Assembly: GCA_964486145.1 (NCBI GenBank)
Contig: CAZAMT010000023.1
Location: forward strand, 1-27,659
Length of the DNA: 27,659 bases
Reading direction: 5' to 3'
From: CAZAMT01 sp964486145
GTDB taxonomy: Bacteria; Bacteroidota; Bacteroidia; Bacteroidales; JAAAOM01
Notes under the pieces: generated by a model
Databases searched by the model: none
Seen by the model: only the letters and a program-made list of their open reading frames with translations
Told to the model about the DNA's origin: nothing
Part shown: piece by piece, positions 17,934 through 25,397 of the stretch
How positions within the stretch are numbered: position 1 is the first letter of the stretch
Layout of the letters: the number at the start of each line of letters is the position of its first letter
Translations under genes and position numbers: made by a program

Positions 17934-19310
17934 ATGTACGTATCTCCCATCAGAGAGCCCCTAATCGAAGGAGAAAAGAGCTACCAGCAGGTAACGGAAG
18001 ACATTTATCGTCCGATTAAAACCAAGCCTGGTAAAGTCTGGCTGGCAGGTGTAACTGTTTCCGGCCTGGCCTTGTTCATGTTTGTAGTACTTGTTGTTGT
18101 TACAGTATGGTATGGTATAGGTACCTGGGGTGTAAACCGAACCATTGGCTGGGGTTGGGGTATAACCAACTTTGTGTGGTGGGTTGGTATCGGGCATGCT
18201 GGCACATTTATATCCGCCATCCTGTTGTTATTCAGACAAAAATGGAGAACCAGCATAAACCGCTCAGCAGAGGCTATGACAATTTTTGCTGTAATGTGTG
18301 CCGGACAGTTTCCCTTGATCCATATGGGACGACTGTTGCTTGGTTTTTTTATCCTTCCATATCCCAATACACGACAGGTATGGGTAAATTTTAACTCCCC
18401 GCTTTTGTGGGACGTTTTTGCCATTACCGCATACCTTCTGGTTTCTCTTGTTTTCTGGTATATGGGGCTTATTCCTGATATCGGTACCATCAGAGATAAG
18501 GTTAAGAAAAAATGGCAAAAACTAATGTATGGTCTTCTGAGTTTTGGCTGGACTGGTTCGGCAAAGCACTGGCAGCGACACGAATCCATGAGTTTGATTT
18601 TGGCAGGACTTGCGGCACCTCTGGTTTTGTCCGTTCATACAATTGTTAGTTTTGACTTTGCCACGTCGGTTATTCCTGGCTGGCATACAACGATATTTCC
18701 ACCCTATTTTGTTTCCGGGGCCGTTTTTTCGGGATTTGCTATGGTGCAAACCCTGCTTATTGTGACAAGAAAAGCACTCAAACTGGAGGAATACATTACC
18801 ATAGGGCACATTGAATCAATGAACAAGGTTATCATTGCCACAGGCTCCATCGTAGGAATTGCATATTTGAGTGAATTTTTTATTGCATGGTACTCCGGCG
18901 TTGAATACGAACTTTTTGCATTCATTAACAGGGCTACTGGACCATATTGGTGGGCCTACTGGACAATGATGACATGCAATGTAATCACTCCACAGTTGTT
19001 CTGGTTTAAAAAAATAAGAAGAAGTCTGTTGTTCACATTTATTATATCCATTTTTGTAAATATCGGAATGTGGTTTGAAAGATTTGTAATTGTGGTCACT
19101 TCATTGCACAGGGATTATCTGCCGTCAAGCTGGTCAATGTACACTCCCTCCCTCGTTGAAGTTGGAATATTCATTGGCACACTTGGATTGTTCTTTACCT
19201 GCTTTTTACTTTTTATCAAGTTTTTCCCTGTGATTGCTATTGCTGAGGTAAAAAGTGTCCTGAAATCATCTGGTGAAAAATTTTTAAAACGAGGTAATAC
19301 AAATGAATAA
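17934..19310 (+). CDS. actC: alternative complex III subunit ActC (NrfD-like quinol-oxidising membrane subunit)
   Basis: Integral membrane subunit with ten predicted helices, 458 residues, of the NrfD/PsrC family. It provides a menaquinol site facing the iron-sulfur subunit. The segment G-I-G-H-A-G-T-F-I-S-A-I-L-L-L-F after the second helix and Q-F-P-L-I-H-M-G-R are the typical conserved elements. The cytoplasmic N-terminal 40 residues (P-I-R-E-P-L-I-E-G) are also characteristic of ActC. The stop codon overlaps the start of actD by eight bases (ATGAATAA), indicating translational coupling. ActC and ActF are homologous; ActC is identified by length, N-terminal extension and position after actB. 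Confidence 0.95.
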   Translation: MYVSPIREPLIEGEKSYQQVTEDIYRPIKTKPGKVWLAGVTVSGLALFMFVVLVVVTVWYGIGTWGVNRTIGWGWGITNFVWWVGIGHAGTFISAILLLFRQKWRTSINRSAEAMTIFAVMCAGQFPLIHMGRLLLGFFILPYPNTRQVWVNFNSPLLWDVFAITAYLLVSLVFWYMGLIPDIGTIRDKVKKKWQKLMYGLLSFGWTGSAKHWQRHESMSLILAGLAAPLVLSVHTIVSFDFATSVIPGWHTTIFPPYFVSGAVFSGFAMVQTLLIVTRKALKLEEYITIGHIESMNKVIIATGSIVGIAYLSEFFIAWYSGVEYELFAFINRATGPYWWAYWTMMTCNVITPQLFWFKKIRRSLLFTFIISIFVNIGMWFERFVIVVTSLHRDYLPSSWSMYTPSLVEVGIFIGTLGLFFTCFLLFIKFFPVIAIAEVKSVLKSSGEKFLKRGNTNE

Positions 19311-19824
19311 AAAGGTTGTTACCGGTTATTTTGAAGACGAGAAGGATCTAAAATCAGCCATTAAGATGCTGCAAGAAAAAAGCATTCCCATTGGTGATGT
19401 ATTTACGCCTTTTCCGGTACATGGATTGGAACATCTTTTAAAATACCGACGTTCGAATATTCCGAAGGTCGGGTTCTGGGCCGGAGCCATTGGAGCCGCA
19501 ACCGGCCTGGGATTTCAAATTTGGGTCAACACCATTGATTACCCAATTGTATATGGCGGTAAACCCTACCTTTCACTGCCTTCGTTTATGCCGATTACCT
19601 TTGAGTTAACGGTGCTTTTCTCGGCATTTGCAATGGTGTTTGCCTTCCTGATTCGATCAAAGCTGGGCATGGGAGCCAAAAACACCATCTATGATGCCAA
19701 TATTACTGATGACAGGTTTCTTGTTCTTCTCGAACCCGAAAGTGATGATGAAGAAAATCTAAACAGTTTTAAAGAGCATTTAAATCAAACCGGTGCAAAG
19801 GACATTAAAGTGCAGGAAAAATAA
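19303..19824 (+). CDS. actD: alternative complex III subunit ActD (DUF3341)
   Basis: A 173-residue DUF3341 protein. A cytoplasmic N-terminal ferredoxin-like domain (G-Y-F-E-D-E-K-D-L, then V-F-T-P-F-P-V-H-G-L) precedes two membrane helices (about 57-78 and 103-125) and an acidic C-terminal stretch with L-E-P-E-S-D-D-E-E-N. In known complexes ActD packs beside ActC and has no cofactor. Its start codon overlaps the actC stop, and 18 bases separate its stop from the first ATG of the next gene. Confidence 0.93.
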   Translation: MNKKVVTGYFEDEKDLKSAIKMLQEKSIPIGDVFTPFPVHGLEHLLKYRRSNIPKVGFWAGAIGAATGLGFQIWVNTIDYPIVYGGKPYLSLPSFMPITFELTVLFSAFAMVFAFLIRSKLGMGAKNTIYDANITDDRFLVLLEPESDDEENLNSFKEHLNQTGAKDIKVQEK

Positions 19825-19842
19825 AATAAATTGGATAACTCC

Positions 19843-21012
19843 ATGAAAAATACATTTGTATTTAAACGAAATAGTAAAATCTTATTTATCATTCTGATAG
19901 TTATTGGACTACTGGCTCTTGGATATGGAATATTCTCAAACGAGATACATGGTCATCGCATTTGGTCAAATATCCTGCTTAATAATTTTTATTTCCTGGC
20001 CATTGCCCTCGGTGCACTTGTTTTTATTGCAGTGCATATCCTTGCTGACTCCGGCTGGCATGTCAGTATTGTTAGAATACCGGAAGCAATGAGTATGTAC
20101 ATTCCGGTTGCGTCGGTTTTTATGATACTAATACTCATAGGCGCACACGATATCTATCACTGGACACATACCGAACACCTTGATGAGATCCTGCTTCATA
20201 AAAAGCCATACCTGAACATGCCGTTTTTTTCCATCCGTATGGTCATTTATTTAATTGGTTGGATATTTTTTGCCTGGAAAATCCGGCAGTTAAGCATAAA
20301 AAATGACGTAGAGGGTGATTTAAAATATTTTAAAACCAGCAGAACATATGCTGCTTTGTTTATTGTATTTTTTGCAATTACCAGTTCAACCTCTGCATGG
20401 GACTGGCTGATGTCGATCGATGCACACTGGTTTAGTACACTTTACGGATGGTATATCTTTTCAAGTATTTTTGTTAGTGCCATCGCGGTAATTATAATTC
20501 TTGTTGTATCTTTAAAAGGAGCGGGATATTTACCCCACGTAAACGCAGAACATTTACACGATTTAGGTAAATATTTGTTTGCCTTTAGCATTTTCTGGGC
20601 ATATTTATGGTTTTCGCAGTTTATGCTTATCTGGTACAGTAACATTCCCGAAGAAACCATTTATTACGTTCAACGACTTGAAAATTTCAGGGTATTGTTT
20701 TTCCTGAATCTTGGGCTTAACTTTTTTGCACCTTTTCTGATCCTGATGACAAGAGGGGCGAAAAGGCGGTTAACCATTTTGGCAATTGCTTCGATTATCG
20801 TTTTTTGCGGACACTGGATTGACCTTTACCTGGCTATTATGCCAGGTGCAGTGGGGCATGAAGAAGCTGGAATAGGAATATTTGAAATCGGTTTAACTGT
20901 TGGTTATATCGGCTTGTTTTTATTAGTGGTACTGAATGCCCTTACCAAAACATCTCTGGTGCCTGAAAAACATCCCTTTTATAAAGAAAGTTTAGAATAT
21001 GATAATATTTAA
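19843..21012 (+). CDS. actF: alternative complex III subunit ActF (second NrfD-like membrane subunit)
   Basis: Integral membrane protein of 389 residues with ten predicted helices, the shorter NrfD-like paralogue of ActC that lies beside it in the complex. Conserved features include Y-I-P-V-A-S-V-F-M-I-L near helix 3, S-S-T-S-A-W-D-W-L-M-S and G-H-W-I-D-L-Y-L in the later helices. I chose ATG 19843 (M-K-N-T-F-V-F-K-R-N); a TTG four codons earlier is possible. It precedes the monoheme subunit gene, whereas in the well-studied Rhodothermus and Flavobacterium operons the monoheme gene (actE) comes before actF. The protein is assigned by topology and similarity to ActF, not by position. Confidence 0.9.
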   Translation: MKNTFVFKRNSKILFIILIVIGLLALGYGIFSNEIHGHRIWSNILLNNFYFLAIALGALVFIAVHILADSGWHVSIVRIPEAMSMYIPVASVFMILILIGAHDIYHWTHTEHLDEILLHKKPYLNMPFFSIRMVIYLIGWIFFAWKIRQLSIKNDVEGDLKYFKTSRTYAALFIVFFAITSSTSAWDWLMSIDAHWFSTLYGWYIFSSIFVSAIAVIIILVVSLKGAGYLPHVNAEHLHDLGKYLFAFSIFWAYLWFSQFMLIWYSNIPEETIYYVQRLENFRVLFFLNLGLNFFAPFLILMTRGAKRRLTILAIASIIVFCGHWIDLYLAIMPGAVGHEEAGIGIFEIGLTVGYIGLFLLVVLNALTKTSLVPEKHPFYKESLEYDNI

Positions 21013-21083
21013 CCAAATAACAAGGTCTTACCAAATGTTCAACAAACCACACAGCAAAATATGAATTAATTAACACTGTATTT

Positions 21084-21650
21084 ATGCAAGTAAAGGTAAA
21101 AAAGGGGAATATATTATTGTTATTAGCGCTTATGGTTTTTATAGCCTGTGACAGAGATAATAACAATCCGGGATATGCTTACATACCCGACATGGATGAT
21201 TCGCGGGCCTATGAATCGTATACCGAAAATCCGGTTTATGAAGATAAAAAAACCATGCGCGAACCGGCAACCGGAACGGTGCCCCGGGGTGACTTTCCTT
21301 ATCCTTTCCAAAAAACGGTCGAGGGAATGGAAAAAGCAGGGAAATTTCTGAAAAATCCGTATTCAGCCACCGAAAAGGTTATTAAACGCGGCCAGGAAGT
21401 ATATAATATCTTCTGCCTGCAATGTCATGGTGAAAAAGGAGATGGTAAAGGTTATCTCTTCACAGAAGGACTGTACACATATCAACCTGCAAGTTTAATT
21501 GCTGATAAAGCGAAAGTAAAACCAGACGGCGAATTTTTCCATAATATCACTGTTGGTTTTGGTTTGATGGGAGCACATGGCCCCATGATTAGTGAAGAAG
21601 ATCGTTGGAAAGTTGTGACTTTTATAAGAGCACGGTTACATAATCAATGA
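21084..21650 (+). CDS. actE: alternative complex III subunit ActE, monoheme cytochrome c lipoprotein
   Basis: A 188-residue periplasmic lipoprotein cytochrome. The signal peptide L-L-L-L-A-L-M-V-F-I-A-C ends at Cys22. An extended segment (residues 30-75, with Y-I-P-D-M and P-A-T-G-T-V-P-R-G) wraps other subunits in known structures. A class I cytochrome domain has C-L-Q-C-H at 111-115 and a likely axial Met at 162 or 168 in G-L-M-G-A-H-G-P-M. It accepts electrons next to the ActA hemes and is a probable exit point toward an oxidase or soluble cytochrome. It is the last recognisable gene of the operon, 71 bases after actF; no oxidase genes follow in the window. Confidence 0.92.
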   Translation: MQVKVKKGNILLLLALMVFIACDRDNNNPGYAYIPDMDDSRAYESYTENPVYEDKKTMREPATGTVPRGDFPYPFQKTVEGMEKAGKFLKNPYSATEKVIKRGQEVYNIFCLQCHGEKGDGKGYLFTEGLYTYQPASLIADKAKVKPDGEFFHNITVGFGLMGAHGPMISEEDRWKVVTFIRARLHNQ

Positions 21651-21701
21651 TTATTTGGATACTTCAACGATTTATCGTTTTATTCGGTTTTTAAGTCTTG
21701 A

Positions 21702-21875
21702 TCCTCAGTTAAACTACCATTTTTTGCTGATATTCAATTCCTGGTACCTCTCATGCTCATTATTGTTACCGAAGGTATCGTCTTCAAAAAATACCCAAAT
21801 GTTCAGAAAAAAGAACTATGGCAATCCGTTTTAGACGCTTCCCTGTTCCTACCGGGAATTGCTGTTGCATTCTAA
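21702..21875 (+). pseudogene. orphan reading frame, probable gene fragment
   Basis: Within the 397-base gap between actE and the elongation factor gene, one frame is open from 21702 to TAA 21873-21875. It has a protein-like composition: a hydrophobic segment (F-L-V-P-L-M-L-I-I-V-T-E-G-I-V-F) followed by K-K-Y-P-N-V-Q-K-K-E-L-W-Q and a second hydrophobic end. An ATG at 21753 would give only 40 residues. I do not recognise the family. It may be a remnant of a membrane protein gene, a true small protein, or chance. The rest of the gap shows nothing except the downstream promoter. Confidence 0.25.
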
Positions 21876-21972
21876 ATAATTGTAAAATTCAGAATTCAGG
21901 AGGCAATAACTGTATCAGTTAAAATGGAAACGAAATTAATTTTCAATATGCATGCATGTATAAAAAATTTGT

Positions 21973-21980
21973 TACTTTTG
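21973..21980 (+). promoter_or_regulatory. -7 promoter box of the EF-G2 gene
   Basis: TACTTTTG followed directly by CA is a close match to the strong Bacteroidota -7 form TAnnTTTG. With a start site about seven bases on, the leader before the ATG at 22048 would be about 60 bases. The -33 region around 21950 is T-rich but lacks an exact TTTG. Confidence 0.6.
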
Positions 21981-22047
21981 CAACTCGCAAAATTACAGGT
22001 ACTAAGCCTGAAAAAATTGTTGTCTAATTACAAACGAATAAATTAAA

Positions 22048-24204
22048 ATGAAAGTTTACCAAACAAACCAAATTCATAATGTCGTATTATCCGGTAATTC
22101 TGGATCAGGTAAAACAACATTTGCCGAAGCGATGCTGTTTGAAGGTGGAGTAATTAACCGAAGAGGTGATGTAGACCATAAAAATACTGCTTCAGATTAT
22201 TACCCAATTGAACATGAAAATGGCAACTCTGTATATTCCTCAGTATTACATACAGAATACAACAATAAAAAAATCAATATTTTAGATGCCCCGGGTGCTG
22301 ATGATTTTGTAGGTGGTTTGGTATCTTCGTTGAGTGTGGCCGATATTACCCTTATGCTTTTAAATACTCAAAATGGCATTGAGGTTGGAACAGAAATTCA
22401 TTCAAGGTACATGGAGAAATACAATGTGCCTGTAATTCTTGTTGCTAATCAACTTGATCATGATAAGACCAACTTTGACAAGACCATTGAAATGGCCAAA
22501 GAAAGTTTTGGCAACAATGTAACCATCATTCAGTATCCTGTAAATCCCGGGCCTGAATTTGATTCCATTATTGATGTTATCACCATGAAAATGTATAAAT
22601 TTAAAGGTGACGACAGCAAACCAGAGATAATGGATATTCCTGATAATGAAAAAGACAAGGCTGAAGAATTGCGAAATGAACTTGTTGAAAAAGCAGCAGA
22701 GAACGATGAATCATTGATGGAGATTTTCTTTGAAAAAGAAACCCTGACAGAAGATGAAATGAGGAAAGGAATTAAGGAAGGGTTGGTTCAAAGAGGAATC
22801 TTTCCTGTTTTTTGCAGTTGCGCCAAGAAAAATATGGGGATATCAAGGGTAATGGAATTTATAACGAATGTTGCTCCAACCCCGGATGAAATGCCCTCAG
22901 AGGAAAATGAAGAAGGAAATAAAATAGTGTTGGATGCCAATGGCCCAACTTCATTGTTTGTTTTCAAATCATCCATTGAATCGCACATCGGTGAGATTGT
23001 ATATTTCAAGGTTATGTCAGGAAAGGTTTCCGAAAGCATGGATCTGGTCAATCAAAACAATTCAACAAAAGAGCGCATTAGTCAGATTTTTGCCCCTGCA
23101 GGTAAAAACCGAACAAAAGTAAGTGAAATGATGGCAGGAGATATTGGCGCAACCGTTAAACTCAAATCAACAAAAATCAATAATACATTAAATGTATCCA
23201 GTGAAGACTGGAAATGGAAACCCATTGAGTTTCCCGAGCCTAAATTCCGGACTGCTATAAAGCCAAACAGTGAAGGCGATGAGGAGAAATTGGGTGAAGC
23301 TTTAAATAGGATGCATGCAGAAGACCCAACCATTGTTATTGAATATTCAAAAGAATTAAAACAAATCATCATTTCAGGACAGGGTGAATACCATATCAAC
23401 TTACTCAAATGGCACCTTGATAATATATTTAAAATTGAAACAACACTGTATCCTCCCAAAATTCCCTACAGGGAAACGATTACCAAAGTTGCCCAGTCGG
23501 ATTACCGACACAAAAAACAATCAGGTGGTGCAGGACAGTTTGGGGAAGTTCATATGTTTATTGAACCGGTTACTGAAGGTTACCAACCCAAAAGCACCTT
23601 TAAATCTGATGGTAAGGATATGAAGATTTCTGTGAGAGATACGGAAGAACATTCGCTACCCTGGGGTGGTAAGTTGCTTTATTACAACTGTATCGTTGGG
23701 GGCTCCATCGATGCACGTTTTATGCCGGCCATTTTGAAGGGCATTATGGAAAAAATGGAAGAAGGACCATTAACAGGTTCTTATGCAAGAGATATCGCGG
23801 TGTACGTATACGATGGAAAAATGCATCCCGTAGATTCCAATGAAATTTCCTTTAAACTTGCCGGACGTAATGCATTCAGTATGGCATTCAAAAAAGCAGG
23901 CCCGAAAATTCTTGAACCCATTTTTGATGTTGAGGTTTGGGTACCATCCGATCGCATGGGTGATGTTATGAGTGACCTGCAGGGTCGTCGCGGTATTATG
24001 CAGGGTATGACTAGTGAAAAAGGATTTGAAAAAATAAAAGCCAAAGTACCGCTTGCTGAAATGAATAAATATTCTACATCATTGAGCTCGCTTACCGGCG
24101 GTCGGGCAATGTATAACATGAAATTTGCCGAATATTCAGCGGTACCCGGAGATGTTCAGGAAGAATTGCTGAAAGCTCACGAAGCGGAACAGGAAGAAGA
24201 ATAG
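22048..24204 (+). CDS. EF-G2-type elongation factor lacking the catalytic histidine
   Basis: A 718-residue translocase paralogue with all five EF-G domains: G domain 1-280, domain II about 300-380, III 395-470, IV 475-600 and V 600-690, plus a short acidic C-terminus. The P-loop is G-N-S-G-S-G-K-T (16-23) and the base-recognition motif N-Q-L-D (134-137). The switch II motif reads D-A-P-G-A-D (80-85) where canonical EF-G has D-T-P-G-H-V-D, so the catalytic His is Ala84. The switch I consensus R-G-I-T-I is also lost; the aligned segment is E-N-G-N-S-V. This matches the Bacteroides EF-G2 group, reported to support slow translation without GTP hydrolysis during carbon starvation and in the gut. 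It is monocistronic, with its own promoter and a palindromic terminator. It is not the housekeeping fusA, which normally sits with rpsL and rpsG. Confidence 0.88.
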   Translation: MKVYQTNQIHNVVLSGNSGSGKTTFAEAMLFEGGVINRRGDVDHKNTASDYYPIEHENGNSVYSSVLHTEYNNKKINILDAPGADDFVGGLVSSLSVADITLMLLNTQNGIEVGTEIHSRYMEKYNVPVILVANQLDHDKTNFDKTIEMAKESFGNNVTIIQYPVNPGPEFDSIIDVITMKMYKFKGDDSKPEIMDIPDNEKDKAEELRNELVEKAAENDESLMEIFFEKETLTEDEMRKGIKEGLVQRGIFPVFCSCAKKNMGISRVMEFITNVAPTPDEMPSEENEEGNKIVLDANGPTSLFVFKSSIESHIGEIVYFKVMSGKVSESMDLVNQNNSTKERISQIFAPAGKNRTKVSEMMAGDIGATVKLKSTKINNTLNVSSEDWKWKPIEFPEPKFRTAIKPNSEGDEEKLGEALNRMHAEDPTIVIEYSKELKQIIISGQGEYHINLLKWHLDNIFKIETTLYPPKIPYRETITKVAQSDYRHKKQSGGAGQFGEVHMFIEPVTEGYQPKSTFKSDGKDMKISVRDTEEHSLPWGGKLLYYNCIVGGSIDARFMPAILKGIMEKMEEGPLTGSYARDIAVYVYDGKMHPVDSNEISFKLAGRNAFSMAFKKAGPKILEPIFDVEVWVPSDRMGDVMSDLQGRRGIMQGMTSEKGFEKIKAKVPLAEMNKYSTSLSSLTGGRAMYNMKFAEYSAVPGDVQEELLKAHEAEQEEE

Positions 24205-24249
24205 ACATAAAAAAACCGGCAATAGCCGGTTTTTTTATGTCTATTCTTC
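24196..24249. terminator. long palindromic bidirectional terminator
   Basis: Two perfectly complementary 25-base arms (24196-24220 and 24225-24249) flank a 4-base loop AATA. The core is A-A-C-C-G-G-C / G-C-C-G-G-T-T with A and T tracts on either side, so it can stop transcription from both strands. The left arm includes the last two Glu codons and the stop codon of the EF-G2 gene. It serves the converging EF-G2 and lipoprotein genes. Confidence 0.85.
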
Positions 24250-24253
24250 ACAT

Positions 24254-24697
24254 TTATCTGGGTTTTAATGTCCACAAAAACTGTCGTCCCGATTCCTGTT
24301 CCACATAAAACAAACGAATTTTGTTCTTTTCCAACTCACGAATAATATATTCTGACGTATCACCGTCAACTGCAACCTGCAACAATGTTTGTATATCATT
24401 CATGTACCATGAGCCTATAACTGCGATACTGTCTCCTTGCAAACAGGATGTATCACCGGGAAGTTCCTCATACGTATGATCCATAAAAAACTTATACACA
24501 TCGTCAATAGTACACGCGGAAATACTTTCGGTAATATCCGTGGTATCTCTTATCATCTCAGTGGTTACCCATTCTTTGCCTCCACTGGTAGAAATCATTT
24601 GAGTATTGCTCAATTCCTCTTCTTTACTGCACTGCATGAGTAACATTATCAAAGAAAAAAGACCAAAATAGAAAAAGGTATACTTGATTGTGTTCAT
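24254..24697 (-). CDS. small predicted surface lipoprotein of unknown function
   Basis: From the ATG with complement 24695-24697, 147 residues. The N-terminus is a lipoprotein signal (F-F-Y-F-G-L-F-S-L-I-M-L-L-M-Q-C, Cys23) followed by S-K-E-E-E, which resembles the lipoprotein export signal K-(D/E)2 for surface display in Bacteroidota. The mature part carries two Cys (S-A-C-T-I-D-D and D-T-S-C-L-Q) that could form a disulfide, and a lipocalin-like tail (S-G-R-Q-F-L-W-T-L). I cannot assign a family. An in-frame extension to 24802 is rejected because it runs through an intrinsic terminator and places residues ahead of the signal peptide. No clear promoter box was found. Confidence 0.72.
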   Translation of the reverse strand: MNTIKYTFFYFGLFSLIMLLMQCSKEEELSNTQMISTSGGKEWVTTEMIRDTTDITESISACTIDDVYKFFMDHTYEELPGDTSCLQGDSIAVIGSWYMNDIQTLLQVAVDGDTSEYIIRELEKNKIRLFYVEQESGRQFLWTLKPR

Positions 24698-24752
24698 ATT
24701 AAGTGAATTTAAAATTCCAATGAATATTACGTTGTTAACACCAGGAATGTTA

Positions 24753-24786
24753 TAAAATAAAAAAACCCGAAAGTAACTTCCGGGTT
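24753..24786 (-). terminator. intrinsic terminator of the small coiled-coil gene
   Basis: On the minus strand A-A-C-C-C-G-G-A-A-G pairs with C-T-T-T-C-G-G-G-T-T across a TTA loop (24764-24773 with 24777-24786, one G-U pair), followed by seven T, A and four T. It lies 21 bases past the stop of the coiled-coil gene and upstream of the lipoprotein gene, separating their transcripts. Confidence 0.8.
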
Positions 24787-24806
24787 GTATTAAATTGAGC
24801 ATTCAT

Positions 24807-25055
24807 TCAGTCGTCCAAGAAAATGCGAACATGTTCCTTTGTTGAACCTGTAAACATTTCCCGGTAAAGTTCCTTCAGCCGGTTTTGAAGCGAAAATACC
24901 AAATCTTTTAAATTATTGGTTTCATTTAAAATACGATGTCGCTGATTATCTTCAAGCTCATCGCTTTGAAGAATGCTGTAATTGTAACGTATTTTTTTCT
25001 GGTATTCCGCAATTCTCCGCTGGATTTCATCCATATGTAACGGTTCGTCAAGCAT
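24807..25055 (-). CDS. small helical/coiled-coil protein of unknown function
   Basis: An 82-residue, highly charged protein predicted to be almost entirely helical (I-Q-R-R-I-A-E-Y-Q-K-K-I-R-Y-N-Y and N-N-L-K-D-L-V-F-S-L-Q-N-R-L-K-E-L-Y), with heptad-like spacing of Leu and Ile. There is no signal peptide or membrane segment, so it is probably cytoplasmic. A second Met eight codons in (M-D-E-I-Q-R-R) is an alternative start. The gene has its own candidate promoter about 100 bases upstream and a strong terminator downstream, which favours a real single-gene unit. I do not recognise a family. Confidence 0.65.
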   Translation of the reverse strand: MLDEPLHMDEIQRRIAEYQKKIRYNYSILQSDELEDNQRHRILNETNNLKDLVFSLQNRLKELYREMFTGSTKEHVRIFLDD

Positions 25056-25089
25056 GTAAAAAAGAATTAATTTCTATTAAAGTTACATA

Positions 25090-25113
25090 TACTATTGTTA
25101 ATAGTCAATAGTA
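25090..25113. repeat. inverted repeat, possible operator or leader hairpin
   Basis: TACTATTG (25090-25097) and CAATAGTA (25106-25113) are perfect inverted repeats around an 8-base spacer that itself contains another AATAGT. The site lies between the candidate promoter and the start of the minus-strand coiled-coil gene, a position suited to a dimeric regulator or an mRNA hairpin. There is no T tract long enough to call it a terminator. Confidence 0.35.
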
Positions 25114-25152
25114 CATCTCTATTTTTTTGATCTTATTTGCATAAGATATTAA

Positions 25153-25160
25153 CAAATGTA
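25153..25160 (-). promoter_or_regulatory. candidate -7 box of the small coiled-coil gene
   Basis: Reads TACATTTG on the minus strand, matching TAnnTTTG. The predicted leader to the ATG at 25055 would be about 90 bases and would include the inverted repeat at 25090-25113. Confidence 0.4.
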
Positions 25161-25397
25161 TATACAAAATCAAACCCAATTCATAAAAGTTTTAAACGTA
25201 ACATATCGGTTTTTATTTTTACACGTATCAAAATAATTAATTAACACATTGATTAAATGATAATTAAACTAAAAACACCAAAATTCAATGATTGTTAATA
25301 ACTTCTCTGCACCAAAGAAGAAATTTTTTAGCCTTTTATTTATTACATGACGGTTAATTCTTAAAGGTGTGAATGACATACCAGAGAAAAACCGGTA

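Larger units (their letters stand above)
25056..25397. other. AT-rich intergenic region upstream of the small coiled-coil gene
   Basis: About 340 bases with no credible gene. It holds a minus-strand candidate -7 box TACATTTG (25153-25160) roughly 100 bases ahead of the coiled-coil gene, and an 8-base inverted repeat within the predicted leader. Nothing further was recognised between 25161 and 25397, where transcription of the DUF2807 gene should end; no strong hairpin with a T tract is visible there. Confidence 0.5.

Noticed and set aside
18005..18589. 194-codon minus-strand open frame inside actC
   Set aside because: Complement of hydrophobic membrane-helix codons; no domain signature and fully covered by a certain gene.
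24698..24802. N-terminal extension of the small lipoprotein gene
   Set aside because: It would cross the intrinsic terminator at 24753-24786 and put 35 residues before a proper lipoprotein signal peptide.
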